From assembly GCA_022496185.1 (NCBI GenBank), contig WTXG01000163.1, positions 1 through 64,000 on the forward strand: a stretch of DNA of 64,000 nucleotides, written 5' to 3'. This DNA is from Multifurca ochricompacta (taxonomy: Eukaryota; Basidiomycota; Agaricomycetes; Russulales; Russulaceae). The translations under genes and the position numbers were made by a program. Below, piece by piece: positions 42,028-53,037 of this stretch (position 1 is its first letter; every line of letters starts with the position of its first letter). Under the pieces are notes generated by a model that searched no databases, was not told the DNA's origin, and was given only the letters and a program-made list of their open reading frames with translations.

Positions 42028-45000
42028 ATGGCCCAAGAACGTAAGTGCACAACCTAGTCACCTCTTTCCCGAGCATATGCCCTTCTATCATCAGTAATTC
42101 ATTTTTTCATATTCGCAGTCTCCATTATGGAACTCGACCTAGTCATCGCTTATCATCAGCGTGCTCTCTCAAGGATCCCTCGATCTCATCCCTCTTACAC
42201 TGCTTGCATCCACCTTCTGGCTAAATCACGATTCATACGCTATGAGCTATCAGAACAGAAGGAGGATCTTGACAAATCTATTGTTCATTCCACCGAAGCA
42301 ATCTTTCTTCCACCTTCCTGGGATTATACCTAAATGTGGTTCAAATCTTCTTTCAACTCGCACTTTCCCTTTTTCGTCGTTCCAAGAAGTTCAAGCAAAC
42401 TGAAGATGCGAAGTGTGCGGTTGAATACCTTCGTCATCTCAGAGGACTACCCCTTGATATCGTTGAGGTCCCGCACAAAGTCATTACAACATCGCTTGTT
42501 CAGGCGTTGGATATTCAAGTTGAGCTGGAAGTGGATGGGACGGGGGATATTGAGGAGATGGTGATGCTCTGCCAAGAACTTCTCACCTGTCACAGCTCAG
42601 AAAATTATCCAACTCACGCCATTGACGGCTTGGTCCATGCCATTTTATGCAAATTTTGTCAAGGGAAGCAAGTAGAGCCGTTAGATGGAGTCATTCAATG
42701 CCTTCGGGACGCGCTGAACATCTCCCCGCCAGGCTCTCGTGTAGTTCTTCACGGACTGGCTGCTTCCCTCATAATTCGATACATAACAAATTATTCAAAG
42801 GACAATTACGAGGAGGCAATGACCCTCCTAGAAAGTGTCATTGCCTCAAGTCCTCTTCCGGATGATCAGATTCAGGCTTCGGTATTTGCCGCGATTCTTG
42901 CGCGCGTTCGGGCTAGCTTCTATCCAAACCCAGAATATTTAGAGGAGGCGACTTCCCGTTTTCGTACCTTACTCGGCTCTTCTTCCCTTGGCAACAACCT
43001 TCGGCATAGTTTTACACGCGTGATGGCATCCCTCGCTAAGAAGCGCTTCAAGAACTTCGGTCTCACAGAGGCTCTTCAAGAATCACATTCATATACGTCC
43101 GAAATGGTCAGCCTTGCCTCATCGTCCTCAGCTCACATCACATCTCAAGAAGAAATTGACAAAGTTGATGCTGTTCGGGCGGCGTATCCGATGAAGGTGG
43201 TAGAGGAGAAAATTCAAAGTCTTCGAAAACTGATCTCCAAGACTCCGCCAATGTCCTCCGAGCGCAACGCGTACCTCCAACGTCTTGTGGATTGGTATAC
43301 AACCAAGTTCTCTCGTACCAACGATATCACGGACCTTGAAGAGGTGATCAAATGCCGCCGGGTACTAGTTGCGTCAGCTGACACGAGTCATCCATTTGGA
43401 TTCCAACCGGCACTCTTCTTGGGCGTTGACCTCTACATGGCGTTTAAGTGTTCGAATAAAATGGAGTACCTTGACGAGTCTATCACCGTGCATCGTGGTG
43501 TTCTCGAAATGCAAAGTGCCCGGCGATACCACTTCACTTTAATCAACCAACTTTTTAACTCTTTATCCGAACGCTTGTTGTTGCTTCGTCGAAGACAGGA
43601 TTTGGATGAAATCATTGAGCTATTTCCTTTGGCTGTCAATGACAAATTCGCGAAGGTACCTGACCGATTTGCTTATTCATGCATCTGGGCATCCCTTGCT
43701 CGAAAAGCCAGACACCCATCTGTCTCTGCTGCATACCAAATGGCCATGTCATTAATACAGACCTCATTTATCTCCGCGCCGACCTTAGAAATACAGCATG
43801 CTCGACTCGTCGCAATGCGAGGGCTCTGCGACAAGATGCCGCTGGACTACGCGTCTTACCAGATCGAAATGGGTCAATTCACTCAGGCTATTGAGACTCT
43901 AGAACAAGGGAGGGCCTTACTATGGTCTGAAATGCGTGGTCTTCGCAATTCCATGGATCAACGTTTTGAATTCAATTCACCTTTAGTGACGAAACTTGCA
44001 GCAATTAATCAGGATCTCGAGTCACTCACCATGTCTGTCACGCCGAGTGGGACTATAGAGATCAGTGATGGTGGATCACAGATTGGTGATGGGATGGACC
44101 CATTCGGTCGTCTGGTGGTCAAGCAACAGAAGCTTCTGGAGGAGCGAGATGTGCTCCTGTCGCAGATCCAAGAATTACCAGGATTTGGTGAGTTTCTGAA
44201 GACGCCATCATTCGAAAATATTCGTGTTGCTGCTTCACATGGGCCAATCGTCATTATCAACCATAGCGAGTGGCGTTCCGATATCCTCATTCTCCTTCGC
44301 GACTCTTCCCCTTCCCTTATCCTTACAACTAACGATTTCTATGACCGTGCAAATAAACTAAGAGATCGCCTAGTGGTCGCACGAAAGGAGGGTCTCGACT
44401 CAGACAAATACAAGCGCGCTTTACGTTCTGTACTCGACGGACTTTACAAACTCGTCGGCAGACCAGTCATCGACAGGCTACGTGGTTTGGGCGTACCAGA
44501 ACAATCACGAATCTGGTGGTGTCCGACCTCCGTTTTCTGCTCACTTCCACTTCATGCGATGGGCCCAATCCCATCAGATGACGGTGTCAAGCGATACTTT
44601 TCAGATTTATATATCCCCTCATATACACCCACACTCTCTGCACTCATCGAGTCTCGCAAACCCAGTCCAAAAACGTCGATCCAACCTTCATTACTCCTTG
44701 TGGCTAATCCAGATGAATCCTTACCAGGTGCTTTTGGAGAGATGGAAATCATACAGTCTCTCAATTCGCGGCTGCCGGTGGCCACCCTCTGTGGGAAGAA
44801 CGCAACACCGGCTGGTGTGGTGGAAGGACTGCGACATCACGGATTTGCACATTTCGTGTGTCATGGAAAACTCGAGACTGGGAAACCATTCGATGCATCA
44901 TTCAAGCTGTTTGGTGATGAGCGCCTTACTCTACTTGACATCGTACGCTCTCGACTGCCTGCTGCTGAATTTGCGTTCCTTGCTGCATGTCACACTGCGG

Positions 45001-45281
45001 AATTGACAGATGACAGTATCGCTGACGAGGGACTTCATCTAACTGCGGCAGTGCAATACTGTGGGTTTCGAAGTGTGGTCGGGACGATGTGGGAGATGGC
45101 AGATATAGATGGAAGTGAAATCGCAGAGAATTTCTACAAGTCGATGTTCTCAAGGAATGGAGAAGGGGTACCTTATCACTCGAGGTCTGCGAGGGCGCTT
45201 CGCGATGCGACGCGGAAGATGAGGAGAAAGAAAGGGATGACTCTGGAGCGGTGGGTGAACTTTGTTCATTATGGTGCGTGA
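42028..45281 (+). pseudogene. TPR-CHAT protein 1, single frameshift
   Basis: Exon 1 is 42028-42040 (ATG GCC CAA GAA C), the intron 42041-42118 (GTAAGT...TTCGCAG), and exon 2 begins at 42119. The frame stops at 42331-42333 after LPPSWDYT because one G is missing in CCTGGGATT (CHAT2 has CCTGGGGATT). The rest, 42336-45281, is fully open and encodes TPR-like helices and a CHAT domain with catalytic His (FVCHG, codon at 44862) and Cys (LAACHTA, codon at 44988). The next in-frame ATG is at 42558. The one-base loss in a G run could be a sequencing error. Compared with CHAT2, the C-terminal third is almost identical and the TPR part much less so. Confidence 0.85.
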
Positions 45282-45660
45282 TGGAGGAAAGCTTTCGCTA
45301 GTGGTTAGTATCTTAATAACGTTTGGGTAAGAGCCTTCGGCTTCACCTACTTACATCGTATGTCAAGGAATTTGTATAGATACTTTTTTGTTCGATAGTA
45401 TATCAGTTCGTGTGGAGGTATATGATTAGATATAGTATTTATTTTTTGGCATCACCCGTGGGATTTGTTTAAAAAATAACTAGTTTGAGTATCGCTTAAG
45501 GACGGTTGTGCATCTTTCTTCTCGAAATCACCACCATCTGCTTGAGCTTGTCCCTCGGATCGCTCGCACTGCTGGCTTTTAGAGTAATTAGATACGCACC
45601 ATAAACTGTCCACAATCATTGTTTTTTATCCCCCACTGAACAAACCACCCCCATTCAACA
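45282..45660 (+). other. 3' flank of CHAT1
   Basis: No gene is seen. The sequence matches the flanks of CHAT2 (to about 56480) and CHAT3 (62922-63300), so it is part of the duplicated unit. Confidence 0.6.
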
Positions 45661-46367
45661 TCAGAGGTGGATGGCTGCCCTAGCTACCGCCACAAAACAT
45701 AGAGATGGGGCCTCAGACCCCACCTCCATCTCACCCCTCACATTCTCCCAGCTACAAACTACGACAACTGAGCTCAATACTGCCCTACAGGTAGCAGACC
45801 TACTCCAACGAACCCCAGGTTTGCCACGACTGGGCTTTTGCCAGGCCATCACAGACCCAGGACATCGCAGCCATGAAACTAACCCCCCTCTCTGAGACAC
45901 TGTTGGTGACAATGCCTTCAACAATACTCAAAGACTTATGTCACCAACCTTTTAGCTGACCTATCTGATAACGTCGCAGGCTACAGCTTGTATTACCTGG
46001 GCCAATCACTCACCCCCTTAACAAGGACTCTGAACTTGGCATCTCTACTGCCCAAGCCACCATCACAGTGACCACAGTGGCATCTATGTATAGTGACATA
46101 GGGAAGCATGAAGACCCTGCTCTCCAATCGTGGGCCTCACGCCATCCTCATGGACACGTCTTGCAGGCTTGTTCCTCTCAGTGCTCATCAGAGGCACCCT
46201 CAGGTCCCCAGATCTGAAACAACTGACAGGACTGGAATTCCTTCCTTGCACAGATACCACCTCGTTTCACAACATGACGCCCTGGCCACACACGGAGGTT
46301 GATCATATCCACATGATGCTCGATCAAGTGGCCGGCATCTTCAACACTCGAAGTGATGTCCTCCACG
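45661..46367 (+). pseudogene. Unrecognised broken gene in unit tail
   Basis: The segment aligns with 63300-64000 downstream of CHAT3. Fragments of protein-like sequence occur in several frames (ALATATKHRDGASDP..., GFCQAITDPGHRSHETNP, and later TFRLPLSAHQR-like text). The unit 3 copy keeps a longer frame (63509-63928). No known domain is visible. A hAT-like element interrupts it at 46368; sequence continues at 46963 (CCATGAATCAGG). Confidence 0.4.
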
Positions 46368-46954
46368 TAGTGTTCGCCACGGGTAACCCGCGGGTAAAAA
46401 CACATGGACCCGTACCCATACCCGTATGTACCCGGACCCTTACACCAAGGGTACGGGTTTGCCATACTACGGGTACGGGTACACCACGGGTCGTATACCT
46501 GTGGGTAAGGGTAGATATTTACATTTTAAGTCTGATGGCCTAGAATAACATTGTACTACTTAAGCTATAATCCATTCATCATCTGGCCATTCTTCATTGT
46601 TTTTGGTATCAGGTTGAGATGCTGCATACTTTAAATCAGCAGTCTCTACATAACTGGCCTTCATCCAAGCTCCCAAACATAGAAGAGCCTGAGTTGTATG
46701 CAATGGACCACTGGGTCTGTATACAGTATCTACAATACATGTACTGTATAGTTTTTCTGTGGCTGGTGCAATGCCACATGCATTGCCGCCCTCATTGCCG
46801 CCCTTCCAATTTCAGCTTACCCGCTCTGGCGGGTAAGGGTTGGGTGTCTGCGGGTAGGGGTCACATGAGGGGTATGAAGATGTGACCCCGACCCGTACCC
46901 GCATGTACCCTGACCACATACCCGGCGGGTTGCGCCTACCCGTAGCGAACACTA
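46368..46954. mobile_element. hAT-like MITE copy C
   Basis: Ends TAGTGTTCGCCACGGGTA and the complement of TAGTGTTCGCTACGGGTA are terminal inverted repeats with one mismatch. Perfect 8-bp duplications CCTCCACG flank it (46360-46367, 46955-46962). The unit 3 tail at 63980 shows the empty site (CCTCCATGCCATGAA). Subterminal GGGTA/TACCC repeats are dense. It is 587 bp with no coding. Confidence 0.92.
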
Positions 46955-46962
46955 CCTCCACG

Positions 46963-47557
46963 CCATGAATCAGGTCCTTCCTTATACTACTTACATCAAT
47001 GCATACTAAACTTGGACTTGGCTCATGTATATAAAGACGAGTATCTTATCCATGAAATACTCGCTTTGTCTCTTCTCTTCATCTCATCGTGTGCCACGGC
47101 CTTCGAAGGTAGCGAACGGACTATCAACTTTCAACAGTTTTTGACGTACTGATATTCAGCCTCATCAACGCCTTCGGCATTATCGACGTTACCAATGTTT
47201 GACACAGACCAGTTCTCAGTCATTTACATTTGTGTGTTCAAGCCTTCAAGTGTAGCAAACATCCTACCAGACTTGCAAGGCCACTCGTCTGTCTCAGCGT
47301 TCTCATCGACGTCAAATACCTCCTCTTCCTTTTTCTCACTCTCGTGGAACCTCTCTCCGCTTCGAACTCATAGGGAGAGACGACCGATATCGAGTCTGGG
47401 TCAATGGACCTGTGTCTTTGTCTTTGGCTGGCTGCCGCAGGGTGTCCCTATTTTCTTGTCACAGTCCCAGGAAAGGCGTCCTCAAATTCACCGATGGCCA
47501 GCAATGGACAACAATTCAGAACACAATTGGGTGAAGACTTTCGGTGAGTAAAAAGAG
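46963..47557 (+). promoter_or_regulatory. Leader and TATA region of zinc-finger-like gene
   Basis: A TATA box (GTATATAAAG) is near 47027. Bases 47090-47380 (GTGCCACGGCCTTCGAAGG...CTCCGCTTCGAACTC) are the reverse complement of segments found at the head of each CHAT unit. A possible intron, GTGAGT...TTGCAG, spans 47544-47596. Confidence 0.5.
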
Positions 47558-48830
47558 TTGTTCAGTACGAGAGAGCCCGCTCATCACCCGTTGCAGGTTC
47601 CCAAGCAAGGAATCAATGGCTTCGCACAGCAGGAGGGCACAGGCCCCACCGCGCGAATAGGTAGTCACAAATGGACCCATGGACCGCCACCCCTAGTCCT
47701 AACCCTCGCATACAGCGCATCATATTCATCGAGCTCCTCGTCAGGTTCGTCGCCACCAGAAACACCTGTGGGCTTCGAATTTAGTGGTCGCGGCAACGAA
47801 CCTCTCACCCTACCCAATCTAGACCTGCAGGTCGATAGCAACTCGTTGTTTCTCTCGGATCTCACCTCGATGGATAACCACCCTATGGAGTTCTCGGACC
47901 CACTTTCAGGAGAGTCACAGACCCTAACGACCTTAGCAAGAGTACCATCCCGAGTCAGCCGGAGTTGTCGTGTTGCGCCCTATGCCAAGTTGACTCCAAG
48001 TCAGCGCGTGAAAGCGAAGAGACACGAGAAATCCCCCAAAGTTGTACATCCCCTGGATCGGCTACCTATAGAGGGGTTGACGCCTGCTGTGACATCAGTA
48101 TCCCTCGACACCTTTGGTAATTCAAACCTATCGGCCGAATGCAGAGAACTCGGAGGACTTGCAAACAGGCTGCTATGGCGACTTAGGATACCTTCGCATG
48201 GTCCCCATGATGCCAGTGCGCTATTCGTTACCTGCTCCAACATTCCACCAGAAAGATCCGTTGGCGCTAGTCCAAACTTGAGAGTGCGTGAAGAAGTAGC
48301 ATGTCAAGAGCGACAGCGCGCCTCGGAGTCGATACCAGGGCGTGGGTCATTTCCATCGACTTTGATTTCCAGGCTCCCGACGTTGCAGTCAACAGCGTGG
48401 CCCAGCGCCGCCCCCAATGTCCATTCGTTATTCACAGCGCCAAAGCGCTTGAATACATGTCGGTGCCAGACAATTTAACCCAGGTAGGCTCGGGGACAAT
48501 CCTGGCACCGGTAACCATACAGGCCGTCCAAGTTCCATCGGCAGAGCCTTCCACACCAGTGCGTAAAACGCTAGTTGACAGAGAATGGGCAGAATATATC
48601 TGCGAGGAGTGCACGAAACTGCAAGGCCGTGTGGTGAGTTTCGACTGCAGAAAGGACCTGAATCGGCATAGGTCGACGACCAAGGTTCACAAGGCGCCGG
48701 CGGTTGCGATTTCCAGTTGTGGAAGGACCATTATGCGAAAGGTGGCATCAAAATCCACCTCCAGCACTGCAAAGGGCAGGGGATACGGGATAGTTTGGCA
48801 GTAGGATAACAGTAAGAAGAAGCGTAAGAG
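47504..48830 (+). pseudogene. Zinc-finger-like protein gene, degenerate
   Basis: A Ser/Pro-rich frame (47558-48478) is followed, in another frame, by 48301-48804 with YICEECTKLQ...SFDCRKDLNRHRSTTKVHKAP, a Cys/His cluster like fungal C2H2 zinc fingers. A second finger (ISSCGRTIMRK then IKIHLQHCKG) is split by a one-base loss near 48742. At least two frameshifts are needed to read one protein. An ATG at 47504 with an intron at 47544-47596 may be the start, although the phase does not fit perfectly. It would be a DNA-binding protein of unknown target. Confidence 0.5.
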
Positions 48831-49249
48831 AAGAAGCGAGGAAGGAGAATGATACAAGGCTTAATGACCTTGGCGGACTCTGGGATGGGATGGACTTCGG
48901 CGACACTCACGGACGCCCCTTTTATATAGCTGTGCCCCCCCCCCCCCTCATTGATTTACCAGCCTGATTCCCTTTTCAACAACAATTTTCCCGAGAAAAG
49001 CATTTTCTTCGATAGCTTGTTTTCAGTTTTCAACAGCTATTTGGATCATTAAGACGTCTTCGGCTTGTTACGGATAGTTATATTGTATTCAATTATTACT
49101 GCCAGTGTAGCTGCAAAAGGCGTACATTGTCGTTAACAAGCTCTTGAAGTGCAATGGACACCAAAAGAGGAAAGTTGAAGGTGTAAATAGAACAATGTTG
49201 AACTTGGTTGTCAGGGTCGTGAGTCTCAGTCTGAGGTCAGCTTCCGAGT
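48831..49249. other. Intergenic, nothing recognised
   Basis: Contains a run of 13 C at 48935-48947 and no supported gene. Confidence 0.6.
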
Positions 49250-49383
49250 TGGTTGTGATCGTGGCTTGTCCTCACAAAAGATCATCGAGAATGTGGACGT
49301 GAGAACGTGAAGCATTGTGACCCATCACGTGATGTACATACATAGACAAACAATATGTAACGCGCCTCATAGCTATCTGCATT

Positions 49384-50501
49384 TTTTTTTTTTTTAAATT
49401 GAATTTATTCGCGCTTCAGGGTGTGTCCCAAATCGCACGGCTACTACGGTACAGAGCAGCTATTAGGATGGGCAGTGGTAACTACTTGTGAGTAAAGTAG
49501 TGTAAGGATGGCTCGGGCGTTGAGCATGAAACCTCCATCTATCGCCTCTCCCCTCTTTCATTACCCTGAATTAGAGCACTTATGATCTAGTTCCGTATAT
49601 TATCTTTTATCAGTACATTTGCATTCCGGGCCGCATGCCCGTCCATTCCTTACACAGTTTCACTACCTCCCCGTCTTAATTGCCAGGTTTCTACCTCCCC
49701 GTCTACATCATCTCCGCCTTTATTGCCTGGCATCATCTCACCTTATCTTCTTTCAACCCTAATTCACCCTCTTTCTGCTTCATAACTCGGTCTCTCTGCA
49801 AGTATATAAAGGTACATACAATGCTTGTAATAGACCAGCCCATGAGCCAACAGAAGCAGAAATCAATCGGCATTTCTCCCCTTTCTTTATCTTTCTTTTG
49901 TGTGCTAAAGAACTTCTTGACGACATCGAGCACAAGGTCAAACGGAACCAGCAAAGCAGTAGATTCGCATCAGTTCAAATCACGACGCACCCTCCTTCGA
50001 AGTCTAGTTATCCTTGGGACTCTTTCTGCGCGCTCTCCCTCTCTTCTTTACCTCTCTCACCATTCAGGGAAAACTAACCTTGCCTCGCACTCACTGCGGA
50101 TTGGATCCGTACAGTAGCGAAAGGGAAAACCTCACTTGGAGGAAAAAGCTTAACTAAAGAATGGATATAAAAGAATCGAATATGGGTTTGGTAAGGGAAA
50201 GGCGCACTCAGAGAATGTAGAGTATCAAAGGGTGCGGAGTGGATAGGTAAAGACCGAATGCGAAATTGCAGACAAAGAGTTACCCGATGTCACCCGCTCA
50301 ACTCATCCAGGCTCGCGAGGTCGTAGGGAGGAAGGCGCGGGAGTGCTCAATGAAGTTCAGCAGGTCCTCAGAGAGGAACCTGTTGTTGAAGATGGCGGTC
50401 CAGTCCGGGGTCGGACCGGGGGAGTAAGGTGATGCGGTAACAATGTTCCGCGCGGGGGAGGTCGTGTAGGGGGCAGTCCAGCAACACGTGCTGGAGGGAG
50501 T
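49384..50501 (-). mobile_element. 5'-truncated LINE with nested solo LTR
   Basis: A T run at 49384-49395 marks the poly(A) end on the minus strand. The 16-bp target duplication CATAGCTATCTGCATT is perfect (49368-49383, 50502-50517). Coding remnants on the minus strand (SLQHVLLDCPLHDLPRAEH, LNFIEHSRAFLP) correspond to the C-terminal Cys/His tail of the LINE at 28 kb (CDSITPATFNHIALDCPLH). Everything upstream of the tail is missing. Confidence 0.88.
49501..50113 (+). mobile_element. Solo LTR, TGTAAGGATGG family, in truncated LINE
   Basis: 613 bp from TGTAAGGATGG to GGATCCGTACA, flanked by GTAG (49497-49500, 50114-50117). A TATA-like AGTATATAAAGG lies near 49801. Confidence 0.87.
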
Positions 50502-50619
50502 CATAGCTATCTGCATTGGAATCGTGTATTTCACAGGAAACCATTTTTTTAGAATGTAGAATGAAATATGCAAGCTGTAATATGTATTGGAATAGCCGCC
50601 ACAGCATGGATAGATACCA

Positions 50620-51180
50620 TTGAAGCTCAAATATCACCATCCGGACACCCAAGAAGAAGGCTCTGCGTCTATCACTGACCTATCTGCAGACACAGTTTAT
50701 GCTTATCAGGCAGAATATGACGATATGATTGCAGAAGTTATTGAAGATGCAGAAGGTGATCCAAAATCACTCATTGAAGCTCAAACATGCAAAGACTGGC
50801 CTTTTTGGAAGGACGCCATGGACCACAAAATCCTTACAGTGGAAAAGGTGAAAACATGGATTACAGTACCACTCCCAGAAAAAAAGAATATAGTTGGATC
50901 AAAATGGGTTTCTCATGTCAAACGCAAGGCCGACAGTACCGTGGACAAGTACATAGCAAGACTTGTCGCATACAGTTTCACTCAAATATAAGGAGTCGAT
51001 TATTTCGACACATTCTCTCTCGATCGCCAAGTTCTTCTAATGCATGATTCAAACTTGAAGATAAAAAACCTTACGACACTGCGATGCCACCAGGAGTATA
51101 CTCCCGCAATGACTCACCGCGAACACCGACCGACGCCGAAAAGATGAAGAAAACGCAATACCGAGAGGCAATTGGAAGCC
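50620..51180 (+). pseudogene. Ty1/copia reverse transcriptase fragment, second copy
   Basis: Reads LIEAQTCKDWPFWKDAM, KTWITVPLPEKKNIVGSKW and TVDKYIARLVAYSFTQI, then a stop, then VDYFDTFSLDRQ. It is the sister of the spacer fragment without the LTR insertion. Palm motifs are missing; it is dead. Confidence 0.8.
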
Positions 51181-52406
51181 TCATGTACACTTCACATCAT
51201 GTGATGTGTCACAATATGCTGGGTGAGTTCAAAGCAGAAAGAGGTTCTGGGACAGAAAAGGAGAGAGAAGGGATTCGATGTCGATGAGAACGCTGAGACA
51301 GACAAGTAGCCTTGCAAGTCTGGTAGGCTGTTTGCTACACTTGAAGGCTGGAAAATACAAATCTGAGAATTGGTCTGTGTCAATATCTTGAAATCTCTTG
51401 AAACTGGCTAGACCGTTCGCTACCTTCAAAGGTTGTGGCACGCAACGACATGAAGAGGTGAGACAAAGCTGGTATTCCATGGATAACATACTCATCTTAA
51501 AATACATGAGGTCAGTATGAAACAAGCCAATTCCAGGTTTATTATCCAAAGATGTAAGTGGTATAAGGAAGGACCCGCTTCATGGGTGTGAAGATGAAAG
51601 GGAGATGAAAAGTCAACAAGAGTTGGTTCATGACGCACGACAGCCCCCTTCCTTCAATACTACCATGAGTGGTATCACGATTGACGATACAAGGGTCACT
51701 GTGGAGATGAGGATGACTGGTTGAACGAGCGAGACAAGTGAAAAGGCAAGACGGGCCAGAACGGGCGGAGGGAGACTTAAGGAGAATGTGGCCCCTAGTG
51801 TTACAAATACCTGCTCGATAACCCATTATGATAACCCATTCTTGTACGATGACATTCCCTTTCCACTTCTTTTCTTTCCAAGCCATTCCAGCCCTTTCTT
51901 CCCTGTTCTCGACTATGAAAGGCAGCGTCTTCAACGCTCTTTCCCCTGTTCTACTCTGTTTCCTTTTTATGTCGTCGTTCACTTCCTAGACTTATCAATT
52001 CAGGAACTCAGGAATCCAATCGTCTCGTTCTTTGCTTTGCCTTGCGTGCTTAGCAACAGTCTCATCATTTTACTTGGTCAATATACTTTAACTTCAAATT
52101 CCTTGCAGAACGGTCAGCCACCGTTAAACCAGGTGTGAGCGATAAAACATGGCCTTTTCTCACCCTCCTTTCCTAGATGTCAATTTACTAGTGGGGTCGC
52201 TACCTCGTTTTCCAATTTCCAGGGCCATTGGATCACTAGAACGCCTTGAACCTTGCACACAAATATGTTCTATTTTCGAGTATTGTGCACATAAACGAAA
52301 CTGTGATAGCTACAGTACGGACTATCTTTTGGCCATTACCTTGGCCCTTACCTTGATTTGACACGCATCATTGTGCACCACCCCTGCTGCCTGCTACCTC
52401 TCCCAC

Positions 52407-52815
52407 TGTAAGGATGGCTCGGGCGTTGAGCATGAAACCTTCGCCTGGTTGAACTTTTCTATGGATTGTGCCGCCTGCCCAATCATTACCTCTCTGTCGT
52501 CACTTCTTCGTCTCTATTGCCTCTTCATCTCACTTGTCTTTTTTATCTCTACGGCTTGCTTCTTACACTACCACTCTGGAATCTCAACAAAAATATAAAG
52601 GTATCTACATTGCTTGTAGTAGAGCCAGTGAACCAGCAATCTAGGTTTTTTCTCTTTATCGTTGTGTGCTAAATCACTTCACAACGACGACAAGTGCAAG
52701 GTCAAATGGAACTAGCAAGCAGCGTATTCGCAAGTACAAGCACGGCACACCCTGCCTCTCTCCCTTTGGGGACACACTTTGCCTCGCACTCACCGCGGAT
52801 TGGATCCTTTCTGCG
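52407..52815 (+). repeat. LTR remnant upstream of CHAT2
   Basis: Same remnant as 41404-41812, same position relative to the gene, with a few substitutions. It carries AAAATATAAAGG. Confidence 0.75.
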
Positions 52816-52909
52816 AAGCTCAAAGTCAAGCAAACGGTATCGGGTTGACGGGCCGGGGAACAGCCGCCCTGCATTGCCTCCTCGCCTCGTTTTGTCCTCA
52901 TTCATGCTG

Positions 52910-52916
52910 TATAAAA
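52910..52916 (+). promoter_or_regulatory. TATA box of CHAT2
   Basis: TATAAAA lies 128 bases before the ATG at 53038 and is conserved in the paralogues. Confidence 0.55.
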
Positions 52917-53037
52917 CATGTATTATAGGCATGGTCTTCGCCGTTCTCCAGAACCCGCAACCATTTTCGCCATTTACTCTCTCAATTCATTGCCAGAGGA
53001 CCCACAGTTACCGTGATTCTTGTGCATTGAATAAAGC

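Larger units (their letters stand above)
40311..46367 (+). repeat. TPR-CHAT segmental unit 1
   Basis: The unit comprises an inverted leader fragment (40311-40470), a conserved non-coding or poorly coding stretch (40539-41358), an LTR remnant, the CHAT1 gene, its 3' flank and a tail with an unrecognised broken gene. From 40539 to about 41845 it aligns to unit 2 with a constant offset of 11003 bases. Confidence 0.85.
49250..51310. repeat. Duplicate of palindrome spacer block
   Basis: Order matches 9195-10775: GGCTTGTCCTCACAAAAG, CATAGCTATCTGCATT, the copia fragment, then GATGTGTCACAATATGCTG and GAGACAGACAAGTAGCC. It differs by a LINE insertion (49384-50501) and by lacking the solo LTR of the spacer copy. 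Confidence 0.8.

Noticed and set aside
44482..45006. Second ORF inside CHAT1 (174 codons, +1 frame) and its copies in CHAT2 and CHAT3
   Set aside because: It overlaps the conserved CHAT frame; its conservation follows from the CHAT coding sequence.
48931..48950. Poly(C) run as a functional element
   Set aside because: A 13-base homopolymer with no conserved context; likely simple repeat and a sequencing risk.
45282..53037. A gasdermin-like pore-forming partner next to the CHAT genes
   Set aside because: I looked through all frames between the units; only transposon remnants, a zinc-finger-like gene and an unrecognised tail gene are seen.
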